DNA of 64,000 nt, taken from the NCBI GenBank assembly GCA_020832565.1, contig JAFIEI010000001.1, forward strand, positions 186,001 through 250,000, written 5' to 3'. Made by a program: the position numbers and the translations under genes. The stretch is from Salinarimonas sp. Lineage in GTDB: Bacteria; Pseudomonadota; Alphaproteobacteria; Rhizobiales; Beijerinckiaceae. Under the pieces are notes generated by a model. The model worked only from the letters and a program-made list of their open reading frames with translations. It was not told where the DNA came from and did not search any database. Shown here piece by piece: positions 55,417-64,000 of this stretch; the stretch's first letter is position 1; each line of letters begins with the position of its first letter.

Positions 55417-56739
55417 TCATTCCGGCAGGGTCCCGTTCGAGGCGAGCACGGCGCCGGCGAGATAAAGCGAGCCGCAGATCAGAACTCGTGGCGGCTTCTC
55501 CCAGGCGGTATCGCGCAAGCCGGCAATGGCGCTTTCCACGCCCGCGCTGGTTGATGCGACGAGCCCGGCCCGCGCGGCGATCGAGGCGACCTCCATGGCC
55601 GGGCGCGCGGCCACCTGGCCCGGTATGGGCACCGCGATCAATTCCTTGGCGAGCCCCGCGAAATTGCGCAGGAAGCCCTCACCGTCCTTGGTGCCGAGCA
55701 TGCCCGTGATCAGGACCAGCGGTGCGTCCGAGCGCTCGGAGAGGTCCGCCATGGCGGCGGCCAATGCCCGTCCGCCATCGGGATTGTGCCCGCCGTCGAG
55801 CCAGAGTTCGGCGCCCTCGGGCGCCAGATCCGGCAACATGCCACGGGTAAGCCGCTGCAGCCGCCCCGGCCATTCGGCGGACCGCATCCCGGTTTCGAAG
55901 GCGTTCGGCGACAGCCGCCGGAAACCGGCTGCACGAAGCGCGGCGATCGCCGTCCCTGCATTGGTGATCTGATGGGCGCCGACGAGGCGCGGCAGCGGAA
56001 GATCGAGCAGGACATCCTCGTCCTGATAGATCACGCGCCCGTTTTCCTCATGGGTCGAGAAATCCTGCCCGCCGACGAGAATCGGAACCGCACCGCGCTC
56101 CTCGGCGACGTCGCGCAAGACCGTCTCGGCGGCCCCGTAATCCTGGCGTGCGATCACGGTCGGACGTCCGGACTTGATGATGCCCGCCTTTTCGAAGGCG
56201 ACCTTCTCCAGCGTATCGCCGAGATATTCCGCATGGTCGAGCCCGATCGGCGTGATCACGGTGCAGGCCGGATCGGGGACGACATTGGTGGCATCGAAGC
56301 GCCCGCCGAGTCCCACCTCAAGCAGCAGCACATCCGCCGGCGTCTCCGCGAAGAGGTGAATCGCGGCGACCGTGGTGATCTCGAATACGGTGATCGGCTC
56401 TCCCGCATTGGCCGTGTCGCAGATGCGCAAGGCCTCGACGAGGCGCTCCTCGTCGACATATCGACCGCCTCCCGGCTGGCCGAGCCGGATGCGTTCGTGA
56501 AAGCGCACGAGATGCGGGGAGGTGTAGACATGCACCACGAGCCCCGCCGCTTCCAGCATGGCGCGCATGAAGGCGATTGTGGAGCCCTTGCCGTTGGTGC
56601 CCGCCACATGGATTACGGGCGGCAGGCGGTGCTCGGGATGGCCGAGCACGTTCAGCAGGCGCTCGACACGCCCGAGCGACAGATCGATCGATTTCGGATG
56701 CAGGGCGAGGAAGCGCGCGATCAGCGCGTCTGAGGAGTC
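55417..56739 (-). CDS. folC: Bifunctional folylpolyglutamate synthase / dihydrofolate synthase
   Basis: Protein of 440 aa from the ATG at 56739, with GGAGCG upstream; the track's GTG at 56757 is rejected. The ATP loop is HVAGTNGKGSTIAFM, followed by YTSPHLVRFHERIR and LLEVGLGGRFDATNVV, and the Mur-ligase C-terminal domain shows LWLDGGHNPDGG. It adds glutamate to folates in the cytoplasm. It is directly downstream of accD, a common alphaproteobacterial order. Confidence 0.96.
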   Translation of the reverse strand, partial: DSSDALIARFLALHPKSIDLSLGRVERLLNVLGHPEHRLPPVIHVAGTNGKGSTIAFMRAMLEAAGLVVHVYTSPHLVRFHERIRLGQPGGGRYVDEERLVEALRICDTANAGEPITVFEITTVAAIHLFAETPADVLLLEVGLGGRFDATNVVPDPACTVITPIGLDHAEYLGDTLEKVAFEKAGIIKSGRPTVIARQDYGAAETVLRDVAEERGAVPILVGGQDFSTHEENGRVIYQDEDVLLDLPLPRLVGAHQITNAGTAIAALRAAGFRRLSPNAFETGMRSAEWPGRLQRLTRGMLPDLAPEGAELWLDGGHNPDGGRALAAAMADLSERSDAPLVLITGMLGTKDGEGFLRNFAGLAKELIAVPIPGQVAARPAMEVASIAARAGLVASTSAGVESAIAGLRDTAWEKPPRVLICGSLYLAGAVLASNGTLPE

Positions 56740-56868
56740 CATTTTGGCTCGCTCCACTCGGGGGATAGCGTTGGTCGGGGCGAATAGCCTTCGCGAAGAA
56801 TGAGGCGTCGGATACGCGGTATCTCAGACTGGCTTGAACTGACGCGGGCTTGACTCACGCGGGCTTGC

Positions 56869-57948
56869 TCATGCGGGCTTGGCAGGCGCCTGGTCTGTTG
56901 CTCGGTCGCCGGTATCCGAGGCAACCGGTTGCGCTTCACGCGCAGCCGCGGCTTCGCCCTTGCCCGTCTGCTTACCTGCCTCGGCTGCAGCATCGGAGCG
57001 CTTTGCGGCATCGCCCGGCTTCGCGGCGCCGGTCGAGCCCGCCTCGGCGGCTGCGGCAGGTTTCGCCACGGGGGCGTCGTCACGCGCAGCCATGCTCTCG
57101 GGCGCGGGCTGCTTCATGAAGATGCGGGCGAGGTTGGCGATGGTCGCCTTGAGCTCGGTGCGCGGCACGACCATGTCGACCATGCCGTGATCCTTGAGAT
57201 ATTCGGCGCGCTGGAAGCCTTCGGGCAGCTTCTCGCGGATGGTCTGTTCGATCACCCGCGGTCCGGCAAAGCCGATCAGGGCGCCGGGCTCGGCGATATG
57301 CACATCGCCGAGCATGGCATAGGAGGCGGTCACGCCGCCGGTGGTCGGATTGGTGAGCACCACGATATAGGGCAGGCGCGCCTTGCGCAGGCGGCGCAGG
57401 GCGACCGTGGTGCGCGGCATCTGCATCAGCGAGAGGATGCCCTCCTGCATGCGCGCGCCGCCGGAGGCGACGAAGAGCACGAAGGGCGTGCCGCGTTCGC
57501 GTGCCGTATCGGCAGCCGTGACGATCGCCTCACCGGCGGCCATGCCCAGCGAGCCGCCCATGAAGGCGAAATCCTGGACCGCGACGGTCATCACCGTGCC
57601 GTCGACCTTGCCGACGCCGACCTTGACCGCGTCCTGCATGCCCGTCTTGGTGCGGGCATCGCGCAAACGGTCGGCATAGCGCTTCTCGTCGCGGAATTTC
57701 AGCGGGTCTGCGGTGACGCCGCGCAGGGCAATATCCTCGTAGCCCTCGTCGAAGGTGATCTTGAGCCTGTCTGTGGCGTTGATACGCAGATGATGGTTGG
57801 AGCCCGGGATCACCCAGAGATTGGCCTCGACTTCCTTGTGGAAGACCATCTGCCCGGTATCCGGGCATTTCACCCAGAGATTTTCCGGCGTCTCGCGCTT
57901 GAACAGCGTCTTGATGCGCGGACGGACGACGTCTGAAATCCAGTTCAT
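56869..57948 (-). CDS. accD: Acetyl-CoA carboxylase carboxyltransferase subunit beta
   Basis: Protein of 359 aa from the ATG at 57948 ([19 protein letters not shown]). The carboxyltransferase core is clear ([63 protein letters not shown]). The zinc ribbon usually has four Cys; here only the first remains ([21 protein letters not shown]), as often seen in Alphaproteobacteria. The C-terminal 75 residues form an Ala-, Lys- and Gly-rich tail not seen in the core family. It pairs with AccA, which is encoded elsewhere, in the first step of fatty acid synthesis. Confidence 0.96.
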   Translation of the reverse strand: MNWISDVVRPRIKTLFKRETPENLWVKCPDTGQMVFHKEVEANLWVIPGSNHHLRINATDRLKITFDEGYEDIALRGVTADPLKFRDEKRYADRLRDARTKTGMQDAVKVGVGKVDGTVMTVAVQDFAFMGGSLGMAAGEAIVTAADTARERGTPFVLFVASGGARMQEGILSLMQMPRTTVALRRLRKARLPYIVVLTNPTTGGVTASYAMLGDVHIAEPGALIGFAGPRVIEQTIREKLPEGFQRAEYLKDHGMVDMVVPRTELKATIANLARIFMKQPAPESMAARDDAPVAKPAAAAEAGSTGAAKPGDAAKRSDAAAEAGKQTGKGEAAAAREAQPVASDTGDRATDQAPAKPA

Positions 57949-58102
57949 GCTGCAAGGGCCCCGGATGCTCTCGTGTGGGCTGGTCACGCGACCAGCGCGC
58001 GTTGCATAAAGCATCCGCGCGCGGATGCCAAATCCGATCTTGGCCGTTCGGCCTCACTCGAATGCCGGCAAGCGCCGTCTCGCAACGTTGCGGAGCTGAT
58101 CC

Positions 58103-58858
58103 ATGGACATGCTTGCACTGCTCGTCGATCTCCACAAGCACAACAAGAGGCAAGGGCCCGGAGGCGATGACGAGACGCAACTCGCCATACGGTTGTCGGG
58201 TTTGCAATCGGCGCAGAATCTGCGGATTGCCGATATCGGCTGCGGTACGGGTGCGCAAACCTGCGTTCTGGCACAGGAACTCGATGCCCGGGTCGTCGCC
58301 GTCGATTTCCTCGCGGAATTTCTCGAGATGCTCGACGACGGCATGCAAGGCGAGGCCGTGCCCGGCTCGATCGAAAAGCTGGTCGCATCGATGGACGATA
58401 TGCCGTTCGAGCCGGAAGACTTCGATGCGATCTGGTCGGAGGGCGCGATCTACAATATCGGCTTCGAGGCCGGAATCCGGGCCTTGCGGCGCTATCTGAA
58501 GCCGGGCGGGGTGCTCGCCGTATCGGAGCTGACCTGGTTCACGGCAGAGAGGCCTGCCGCGATCGAAGCACACTGGACGAAGGAATACCCGGAAATCGCG
58601 ACGGCCGGCACGAAGATCGCACTGCTGGAGAAGCACGGCTATACGCCGATCGGCTATTTCCCTCTCCCGGAGGGATGTTGGCGTGAGAACTACTATCGTC
58701 CCCTCGAGCAGGGTTTCGATGCCTTTCTGGCGCGTCACGGATCAAGCGCGGAGGCGCGTGCCGTCGTGGCTTCCCACCGGACCGAGATCGCTCTCTATAA
58801 CGAGTATGCGGCGTATTTCGGCTATGGATATTATCTGGCCCGCAAAGCAGGGGAATAG
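58103..58858 (+). CDS. SAM-dependent class I methyltransferase
   Basis: Protein of 251 aa. Motif I is RIADIGCGTGAQT, with RVVAVDFL as the acidic loop and VPGSIEKLVASMDDMPF plus FDAIWSEGAIYNIGF as motifs II and III. The C-terminal half carries an aromatic-rich substrate region (WRENYYRPLEQGFDAFL, YNEYAAYFGYGYYLA). The substrate is unknown, probably a small molecule. It stands alone between accD and tRNA-Phe, divergent from accD. Confidence 0.85.
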   Translation: MDMLALLVDLHKHNKRQGPGGDDETQLAIRLSGLQSAQNLRIADIGCGTGAQTCVLAQELDARVVAVDFLAEFLEMLDDGMQGEAVPGSIEKLVASMDDMPFEPEDFDAIWSEGAIYNIGFEAGIRALRRYLKPGGVLAVSELTWFTAERPAAIEAHWTKEYPEIATAGTKIALLEKHGYTPIGYFPLPEGCWRENYYRPLEQGFDAFLARHGSSAEARAVVASHRTEIALYNEYAAYFGYGYYLARKAGE

Positions 58859-58994
58859 CCCGCCTCCTGCAGGGCAGAGGGCCGGATCATGACGGGCTCG
58901 GCTGAGCATGCCCCTCGGTCGCATCGCCGCGATACGAGCGATAGCGACACATCAAGACATGCGGCTATGCTGCTGATTTCAGTGAGACAGTTCG

Positions 58995-59070
58995 TGGTGC
59001 CCAGGGACGGAATCGAACCGCCGACACTGCGATTTTCAGTCGCATGCTCTACCAACTGAGCTACCTGGGC
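58995..59070 (-). tRNA. tRNA-Phe (GAA)
   Basis: Read on the minus strand, GCCCAGGTAGCTCAGTTGG begins a full cloverleaf, the anticodon loop is CTGAAAA (anticodon GAA), the T loop is GGTTCGATTCC, and the 3' end encodes CCA. All stems pair well, in contrast to the tRNA-like element at 30.4 kb. Confidence 0.96.
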
Positions 59071-59314
59071 GAACGGGGCGTTTGCCGCCGTCGGAGGGGG
59101 GTATAAGCACGCGGGCGCGCGCTGTAAACTGCTTTCTTGCGCCATCGGGGAAAAATCGCATCGGGTTCGTCGCGCTTCCAGCATGGCGTTACCGGTGAGG
59201 TTTCGTATGCCGATTCCCGCGCCGCTTCCTCTCGGTCTTGCCTGACGCCACGCAAACATGCTCATTCTTGCGCGCGCGAATCGAATCGAGCGAGGCGCGC
59301 CGGAGGATGGACGG

Positions 59315-60097
59315 ATGCGAGACTGGCTTTCAAGGGCGCGGATCCTGGTGCCGGAGCCCGGATTGCCGGCACTGTGCGTCGCTTTGCTGATCCTGCTGAC
59401 GACGACGACGGCCCGCGCGGATTCGGAGCCTTGTGAACCGCGCGTCTTCGAGGAAGCGCGCTTTACGGTGTGCACCATCGATCCCACCGTTCACGAGATC
59501 GTGCTTTACACGACGGACGAGGACGGGCGCGCCTATGCCGGCTTTTCCCGCCTGCCGCAGGAGCGCGACGGCGCGCCGCTGGTCTTTGCCATGAATGCGG
59601 GCATGTATCACGCCGATCTCTCTCCCGTGGGGCTGCATATCGAGGAGGGCGAGGAGATCAAGGCGATCAGCACGCGCCCCGGCCCCGGCAACTTCCATAT
59701 GCTTCCCAATGGCGTATTCTACATGCAGGACGGCACTGTCGGCGTCGCCACCTCGCAGGATTTCCTGGCACGCGGGATCAGTCCCGATCTCGCAACCCAG
59801 TCCGGGCCGATGCTGGTCATCGACGGCGCGTTGCATCCCCGTTTCATTGCGGATTCCACCTCCCTGCGCCGTCGCAACGGCGTCTGCGTGGGCGATGACG
59901 GTGTCGTCCATTTCGCCATTTCGGAGGGCCGGGTGAATTTCCATCTTTTCGCCCGCCTGTTCCGCGACGACCTCGGATGCCGCAATGCGCTCTATCTGGA
60001 CGGCTCCATGTCGAGTCTGCACGCGCCGGCGCTCGGACGCTCGGATGCGATCCGCCCGATGGGGCCGATCATCGCGGCTTATCCGAAGCGCCCCTGA
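59315..60097 (+). CDS. Phosphodiester glycosidase family secreted protein
   Basis: Protein of 260 aa from the ATG at 59315, with GGAGG eight bases upstream; the earlier track start is rejected. A hydrophobic stretch (LPALCVALLILLTTTTARA) is a signal peptide. The core shows FAMNAGMYHADLSPVGLHIE, NFHMLPNGVFYM, QSGPMLVIDG, RRRNGVCVG and ALYLDGSMSSLHAP, the pattern of the NAGPA / phosphodiester glycosidase (DUF2233) family. The periplasmic role would be cleavage of a sugar phosphodiester, perhaps on an exopolymer. It precedes the penicillin-binding protein gene by about 260 bases. Confidence 0.88.
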   Translation: MRDWLSRARILVPEPGLPALCVALLILLTTTTARADSEPCEPRVFEEARFTVCTIDPTVHEIVLYTTDEDGRAYAGFSRLPQERDGAPLVFAMNAGMYHADLSPVGLHIEEGEEIKAISTRPGPGNFHMLPNGVFYMQDGTVGVATSQDFLARGISPDLATQSGPMLVIDGALHPRFIADSTSLRRRNGVCVGDDGVVHFAISEGRVNFHLFARLFRDDLGCRNALYLDGSMSSLHAPALGRSDAIRPMGPIIAAYPKRP

Positions 60098-60358
60098 GGC
60101 AATCGACCGGAGCGTGGCCATGGTTTCGCCGCGATAGCGTGACCTTCATGCAACGCTCGCGATTTCGTGTGTCGCGAAAGCTACGATCCAGCGCCATCGT
60201 CCATGAAACATTCATGCTTGATTTCATATTTCGTGGAACTCATGCGATGCTCTGGAGCTTGCATTCCAGCGCGATCGGTTTAACCAATCCGCCGATGCAC
60301 GGGGCAGGGCGTGTGGTGAACAAGCGTATCTATGGCCTGAGGGGAGGGCCGTTCGGCG

Positions 60359-62479
60359 ATGTCGGATGCATTTGCAGTTTTTGGGGCGCTGGTAGCGCTT
60401 TCCGCGCCCATCGTGGCGGGGCCGGTCGGATTCGTGGAGCCTGAGCACGCGATCGTGCTCGGCCAGAGCGAGCGGGCCGGGGCGAGCGCCTCGGCGCCGG
60501 CATTCTATGCCGGTGGCGAAGAGATGGGCCGGCTTGGCACCGACAATCCGACAGTCACTTTCCAGGATCTTCCCGAGACCTTCATCCAGGCGCTGATCGC
60601 GGTCGAGGATACGCAGTTCAAGCAACATATGGGCGTCGATCCGGTCGGCCTCACGCGTGCCGCGACCGGGATCGCGACCGGCCGGTTCGCCGGCGGTGGG
60701 TCGACGCTGAGCCAGCAGCTGGCCAAGAACGTCATTACCGGCGCGCGCCAGACCCTCGATCGCAAGATCGAAGAGGCTTATTCCGCCGTCGTGACCGAGA
60801 CGCTGGCCGACAAGGAAGAGATCCTCGAATCCTACGCCAACGCCGTCTTCTTCGGGCGTCGCTCCCAGGGTGCCGCAAGGGCGGCGCAGAACTGGTTCGA
60901 CAAGGAATGGGATCAGCTCTCGCTGTCGGAATACGCCTTCCTTGCCGGCGTCCTACAGGCACCCTCGGCACTTGATCCTCTGCGCAACCGCGAGCGCGCC
61001 GTCGCGCGGCGCGACCATGTGCTCGGGCGTATGGAGCAGGTCGGCTTCATCACCGCCGAGGAGGCCGCCGCCGCCATGGCCGAGCCGCTGGAGGTTTCAC
61101 CCGGGCCGCGCCCGGTGCGTTCCAGCATCGCCATTCCGGATGCCGATTTCTGGGCGCTATCCGAGGCGCGCCGCTTCATCGTGGGCGAAAACCTTGCCGA
61201 CCTCGCCGAGCGCGGAGGCTATGTCAGCACCATTCGCCGCAATGCACAGTTCATGGTCCAGGAGGTCCTGGCCGAACAGCTGATGCGGCTCAACGGTCAG
61301 GTCGCGCAAGAGCCGCTCGGCTTCGTGCCGGAAGAAGCGCTTGCAGCCAACAACCAGACACGCATCTGGCGCGCGGCCCGCGAAGCGGTCTCGTTCATGC
61401 CCGAAGGTGCGTGGCGCGTCGTGGTTCACGGCGACGAGCTCCTGATCGAGGATCGCCCCGCGCTGGGTGACGTTCCCGAGATCGCCAACCGCCCGAACTG
61501 GCTTCGCCCGCGCGGCGTCTATGTGCTCACCGCTGATGGCGAACTCATGGGACGCCCCAACGTTCAGGGCGCGGCGGTCGTGATCGATACGGCGACCAAC
61601 GAGACCATCGCCTCGGTCGGCGGCTTCGCCACCTGGGCGAGCCAGTTCGACCGGACCCGCGCGATGCGCCAGCCGGGCTCGTCGATCAAGACGTTCGTCT
61701 GGCTCGCGGCGCTCGAATACGGCTACAATCCGGAAGGCTATATTTCCGACGAACCGCTGACCTTCCGCGATGGCGACGGCTGGTGGACGCCGCGCAACTA
61801 CGGGCGCGAGACGCTCGGACTCGTGCCGTTCTTCACGGCCTTCGAGCGCAGCCTGAACGTCGTCGCCGTGCGGATCGCCGATTTCGTCGGCATGGACCGC
61901 ATCCGCCCCTTCCTCGAGGATTCGCAGCTCTACAGCTTCGGTGAGCCGCGCCTGAGCAATCTGTCCACATCGATCGGCGCGGTCGAGACGACGCCTGCGG
62001 CCATGGCCATGGCGATGTCGCTGCTCGATCCGCGCACCAGCGATCTGGCCTCGCGTTCGGCGCTCGAGGAGCTCGAATCGATGATGTCGGGCGTTGTCGT
62101 GCGCGGCACCGCCGCCGGCGCATTCGCCAATGGCCCCTCCGGCGTCGTCGGCAAGACCGGAACGTCGCAGAACCATCGCGACACCTGGTTCGTCGGGCGC
62201 ACCGGCGATCTTGCTTTCGCCATCTGGATCGGGCGCGACGACGACCTGCGGCTTCCCAATCTCGATGGTCGCCGGCCGACCGGTGGCGGGTTCGTGGCGC
62301 CGCTCGCGGCAAAGATCGTCACGGAACTGCGCGCGATGGGGCTGAGCGAAGCGGAGCTCAATCCGCCGCTCTTCCCGCCCAAGCCGATCATCCCGATCCA
62401 GCCGGTCCAGCCGATCGAACCCGAGCCCGATCCCCGTTACTCCGCGGGTCGTGACAATCGGCCGTTCTCGGTGCGGTGA
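60359..62479 (+). CDS. Bifunctional penicillin-binding protein (transglycosylase/transpeptidase)
   Basis: Class A penicillin-binding protein of 706 aa. A short N-terminal hydrophobic segment (about 3-22) anchors it. The GT51 domain shows VEDTQFKQHMGVD, GGSTLSQQLAKN, DRKIEEAYSA and ILESYANAVFFG with its catalytic Glu. The transpeptidase domain shows the serine site QPGSSIKTF, the SLN motif in FERSLNVVAVR and the VGKTGTSQ motif. The C-terminus is proline-rich (PPLFPPKPIIPIQPVQPIEP). It polymerises and cross-links peptidoglycan in the periplasm. GGAGGG lies about ten bases before the ATG. The compact N-terminus is shorter than in PBP1A/1B. Confidence 0.93.
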   Translation: MSDAFAVFGALVALSAPIVAGPVGFVEPEHAIVLGQSERAGASASAPAFYAGGEEMGRLGTDNPTVTFQDLPETFIQALIAVEDTQFKQHMGVDPVGLTRAATGIATGRFAGGGSTLSQQLAKNVITGARQTLDRKIEEAYSAVVTETLADKEEILESYANAVFFGRRSQGAARAAQNWFDKEWDQLSLSEYAFLAGVLQAPSALDPLRNRERAVARRDHVLGRMEQVGFITAEEAAAAMAEPLEVSPGPRPVRSSIAIPDADFWALSEARRFIVGENLADLAERGGYVSTIRRNAQFMVQEVLAEQLMRLNGQVAQEPLGFVPEEALAANNQTRIWRAAREAVSFMPEGAWRVVVHGDELLIEDRPALGDVPEIANRPNWLRPRGVYVLTADGELMGRPNVQGAAVVIDTATNETIASVGGFATWASQFDRTRAMRQPGSSIKTFVWLAALEYGYNPEGYISDEPLTFRDGDGWWTPRNYGRETLGLVPFFTAFERSLNVVAVRIADFVGMDRIRPFLEDSQLYSFGEPRLSNLSTSIGAVETTPAAMAMAMSLLDPRTSDLASRSALEELESMMSGVVVRGTAAGAFANGPSGVVGKTGTSQNHRDTWFVGRTGDLAFAIWIGRDDDLRLPNLDGRRPTGGGFVAPLAAKIVTELRAMGLSEAELNPPLFPPKPIIPIQPVQPIEPEPDPRYSAGRDNRPFSVR

Positions 62480-62525
62480 GGTGGGCTTGAACCGAATCTA
62501 CAGGACTTGTCAGGAACAAACGTCG

Positions 62526-64000
62526 ATGATTGCGACGCGTGCAGCGCTTATTGCATTGCTGGCCGCCGGAATACCGGTGCTCGTCAGTCAAGCCCCGAAC
62601 ACGGCCTACGCCCAGGCGGCGAACCCGGGCATTCTCATGCAGGAACTCCCGCTGCTGGTTGAAGATGACGGGGGGCTCGCCGAAGAGGATATTCGGGCGG
62701 AGCTCACCGGGCTTCATCCGCTGCTCGCCGAAATCGCCTGGGAAGAAGCGCGACCCGGCACGGAAACGACGTTGCCGCCGCTTCCCGAGGCATTCCTGCC
62801 GCAAGGGTTCACGGCCGGTACGCCCGCCTTCACGCTCGAGGGCGTGGCGCTTGCCCTGGCGCAACGCGAAACGCGCATCGTCGCCGAGCGTCTCGACATG
62901 CTCGACGGGGCGATCGTGCTGACGGATGTGAGGCTCAGCAATCTGGCCGGTGAGGCGCGTGCCGCCATGATCGTGCTCGCGCACGAGACTGTCGGCCATC
63001 TCGGTGATTTTCTCGTGGCCGAGGCCGATGGGCGGGTTTATCCGGTTGAACCTGGTTTCGTCTCGGCGCTTGATCTGCGCCTCGACACACGCGAAATCCT
63101 CCGGGAAGAGCGCCCGGACGCAAGCTTCCAGGCGATGATGCAGACGGAAGGGCTTCTGGTCGAGGGGCTGCGGGTGCGCTTTGCCAATGATCCGCGCGAT
63201 CGGGTCGCCGAGGCCGAGGACGAAGCGGATACGACGCAGGCGCCCGAAGCCGACGAGGGCGCAGATGCCGCATTGGAGCCGGCGCCGGATGGTGACGAGA
63301 GTGATGGTGCAAAGCAACTCCTGGCCCAGCGCATTCTCGGCGGTGCGACGCGCGGCGAGGCGGTTTTCGCCGGTGAGGCATCCTTCTCGCTGGCGCGATT
63401 CGAGGGCGCCGTGACCGGTTCGCTCGACGCGCTCTCGCCGCGCCGCCTGCTGGCTCATCTGGAGCGCGAGCCGGCGCATTTCGCTGCGCAGCCGGCGCGT
63501 GAGGGCCGCATCGATTTCGATCTGAATGATTTCGTCATGCAGGTCACCGGTCGCCGCAATGCGCAAGCCGGTTCTGCGGAGCCGCTGCCGGTCGATCTGC
63601 TGGTCGGCGAAGGCACGGTCTCCGTCGCCGTCGAGCGCGACGGCGTGGTCACGATCGACGGTCGTGTCGGTGATGCAGAGGCGGCGCCCCAGATCCTCGC
63701 CGGTACGCCGCTGGAAGATGCCGCAACCCAGGTCGCCGCCACGGCGAGCTCGTCGGGAGACCGGCTGTTCGGTGAAGGGCGCGCATATGCCCGCCTCGCA
63801 CCCGGTTATGCCATCGATCTCGATTTCTGGCTGGATGCGCCGGGCCTGTTCAGCCTGCGCAATGCCGTCGATGTCGATCTGCCGGACAACCTGCGTGAAT
63901 CCCTGCGTGGCGGGCGCATGGCGGCGCTCTTGCCCCTCATCTTCGAATCGACTGCTCGCCGCCTGACTTTCGCAATGATCGATGACGGCATCGGAGCCCT
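62526..64000 (+). CDS. Secreted protein of unknown function, 3' end beyond window
   Basis: The reading frame opens at the ATG at 62526 and has no stop before the window ends, so the track does not list it. At least 491 residues are visible. A signal peptide (MIATRAALIALLAAGIPVLV..ANAYAQ-like) is followed by an acidic, Ala- and Glu-rich region with repeated elements such as VTGSLDALSPRRLLAHLE and DFVMQVTGRR. No enzyme motif was recognised. It lies 46 bases after the penicillin-binding protein gene on the same strand and may be co-transcribed, which suggests an envelope role. Confidence 0.6.
   Translation, partial: MIATRAALIALLAAGIPVLVSQAPNTAYAQAANPGILMQELPLLVEDDGGLAEEDIRAELTGLHPLLAEIAWEEARPGTETTLPPLPEAFLPQGFTAGTPAFTLEGVALALAQRETRIVAERLDMLDGAIVLTDVRLSNLAGEARAAMIVLAHETVGHLGDFLVAEADGRVYPVEPGFVSALDLRLDTREILREERPDASFQAMMQTEGLLVEGLRVRFANDPRDRVAEAEDEADTTQAPEADEGADAALEPAPDGDESDGAKQLLAQRILGGATRGEAVFAGEASFSLARFEGAVTGSLDALSPRRLLAHLEREPAHFAAQPAREGRIDFDLNDFVMQVTGRRNAQAGSAEPLPVDLLVGEGTVSVAVERDGVVTIDGRVGDAEAAPQILAGTPLEDAATQVAATASSSGDRLFGEGRAYARLAPGYAIDLDFWLDAPGLFSLRNAVDVDLPDNLRESLRGGRMAALLPLIFESTARRLTFAMIDDGIGA

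Overview
This window is visibly GC-rich chromosomal DNA of an alphaproteobacterium, most likely Hyphomicrobiales (Rhizobiales). Supporting signs are an NDUFA12-type complex I accessory gene beside a DUF2155 gene, a zinc-finger protein of the NDUFS6 kind, a B12-dependent (class II) ribonucleotide reductase, an AccD lacking the usual zinc cysteines next to folC, and long multi-PAS GGDEF/EAL proteins. There is no ribosomal RNA, insertion sequence, prophage or CRISPR array. One normal tRNA (Phe) and one decayed tRNA-like element are present.

Layout. 1-2.8 kb: a molybdate uptake operon, modE-like regulator > modA > modB > modC (minus strand; modC runs off the left edge). 3.0-16.9 kb: a signalling island with a GAF-PAS-GGDEF-EAL protein, a chemoreceptor, a REC-EAL-REC-winged-helix protein, a REC-EAL protein, a hybrid histidine kinase with seven PAS domains, and a PAS-GGDEF cyclase. 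17.2-20.0 kb: an OmpA-like envelope protein and two tandem SEL1-repeat paralogues. 20.1-25.2 kb: a flavin monooxygenase, small membrane proteins, DUF2155 and NDUFA12. 25.2-30.5 kb: nrdJ with a long leader and a clear terminator, followed by a scarred stretch with two truncated gene ends, a 12-bp tandem repeat and a tRNA-Lys-like pseudogene. 30.6-35.4 kb: two unknown proteins, a double-FAS1 secreted protein, and a cytochrome b / molybdopterin oxidoreductase / DoxX trio. 35.4-43.6 kb: an aromatic amino acid (histidine-type) ammonia-lyase and two more PAS-GGDEF-EAL proteins. 43.8-49.8 kb: a DUF1028 protein, the 5-oxoprolinase genes pxpBCA, a flavin monooxygenase, a zinc-finger protein and a YeiH transporter. 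49.9-58.9 kb: housekeeping genes (dgkA, an FAD-linked dehydrogenase, acylphosphatase, a DedA/YqaA-like protein, xthA, a DsbA-like protein, a histone-deacetylase-like hydrolase, folC, accD, a methyltransferase). 59.0-64 kb: tRNA-Phe, a phosphodiester glycosidase, a bifunctional penicillin-binding protein, and an unknown secreted protein cut by the right edge.

How the genes fit together. Molybdate uptake at the left end could feed the molybdopterin oxidoreductase at 34 kb, although they are not adjacent. The main theme is cyclic di-GMP: six proteins carry GGDEF and/or EAL domains in the two signalling blocks, joined by receiver domains and a histidine kinase. The best candidate for an undescribed system is the 7.6-16.9 kb block. 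There, a receiver-controlled EAL domain is fused to an OmpR-type DNA-binding domain, next to a second receiver-EAL protein with a damaged active site, and a hybrid kinase and cyclase transcribed divergently from them. This reads as a possible phosphorelay that couples c-di-GMP breakdown to transcription in one polypeptide. That reading is inference from architecture and proximity, not demonstrated.
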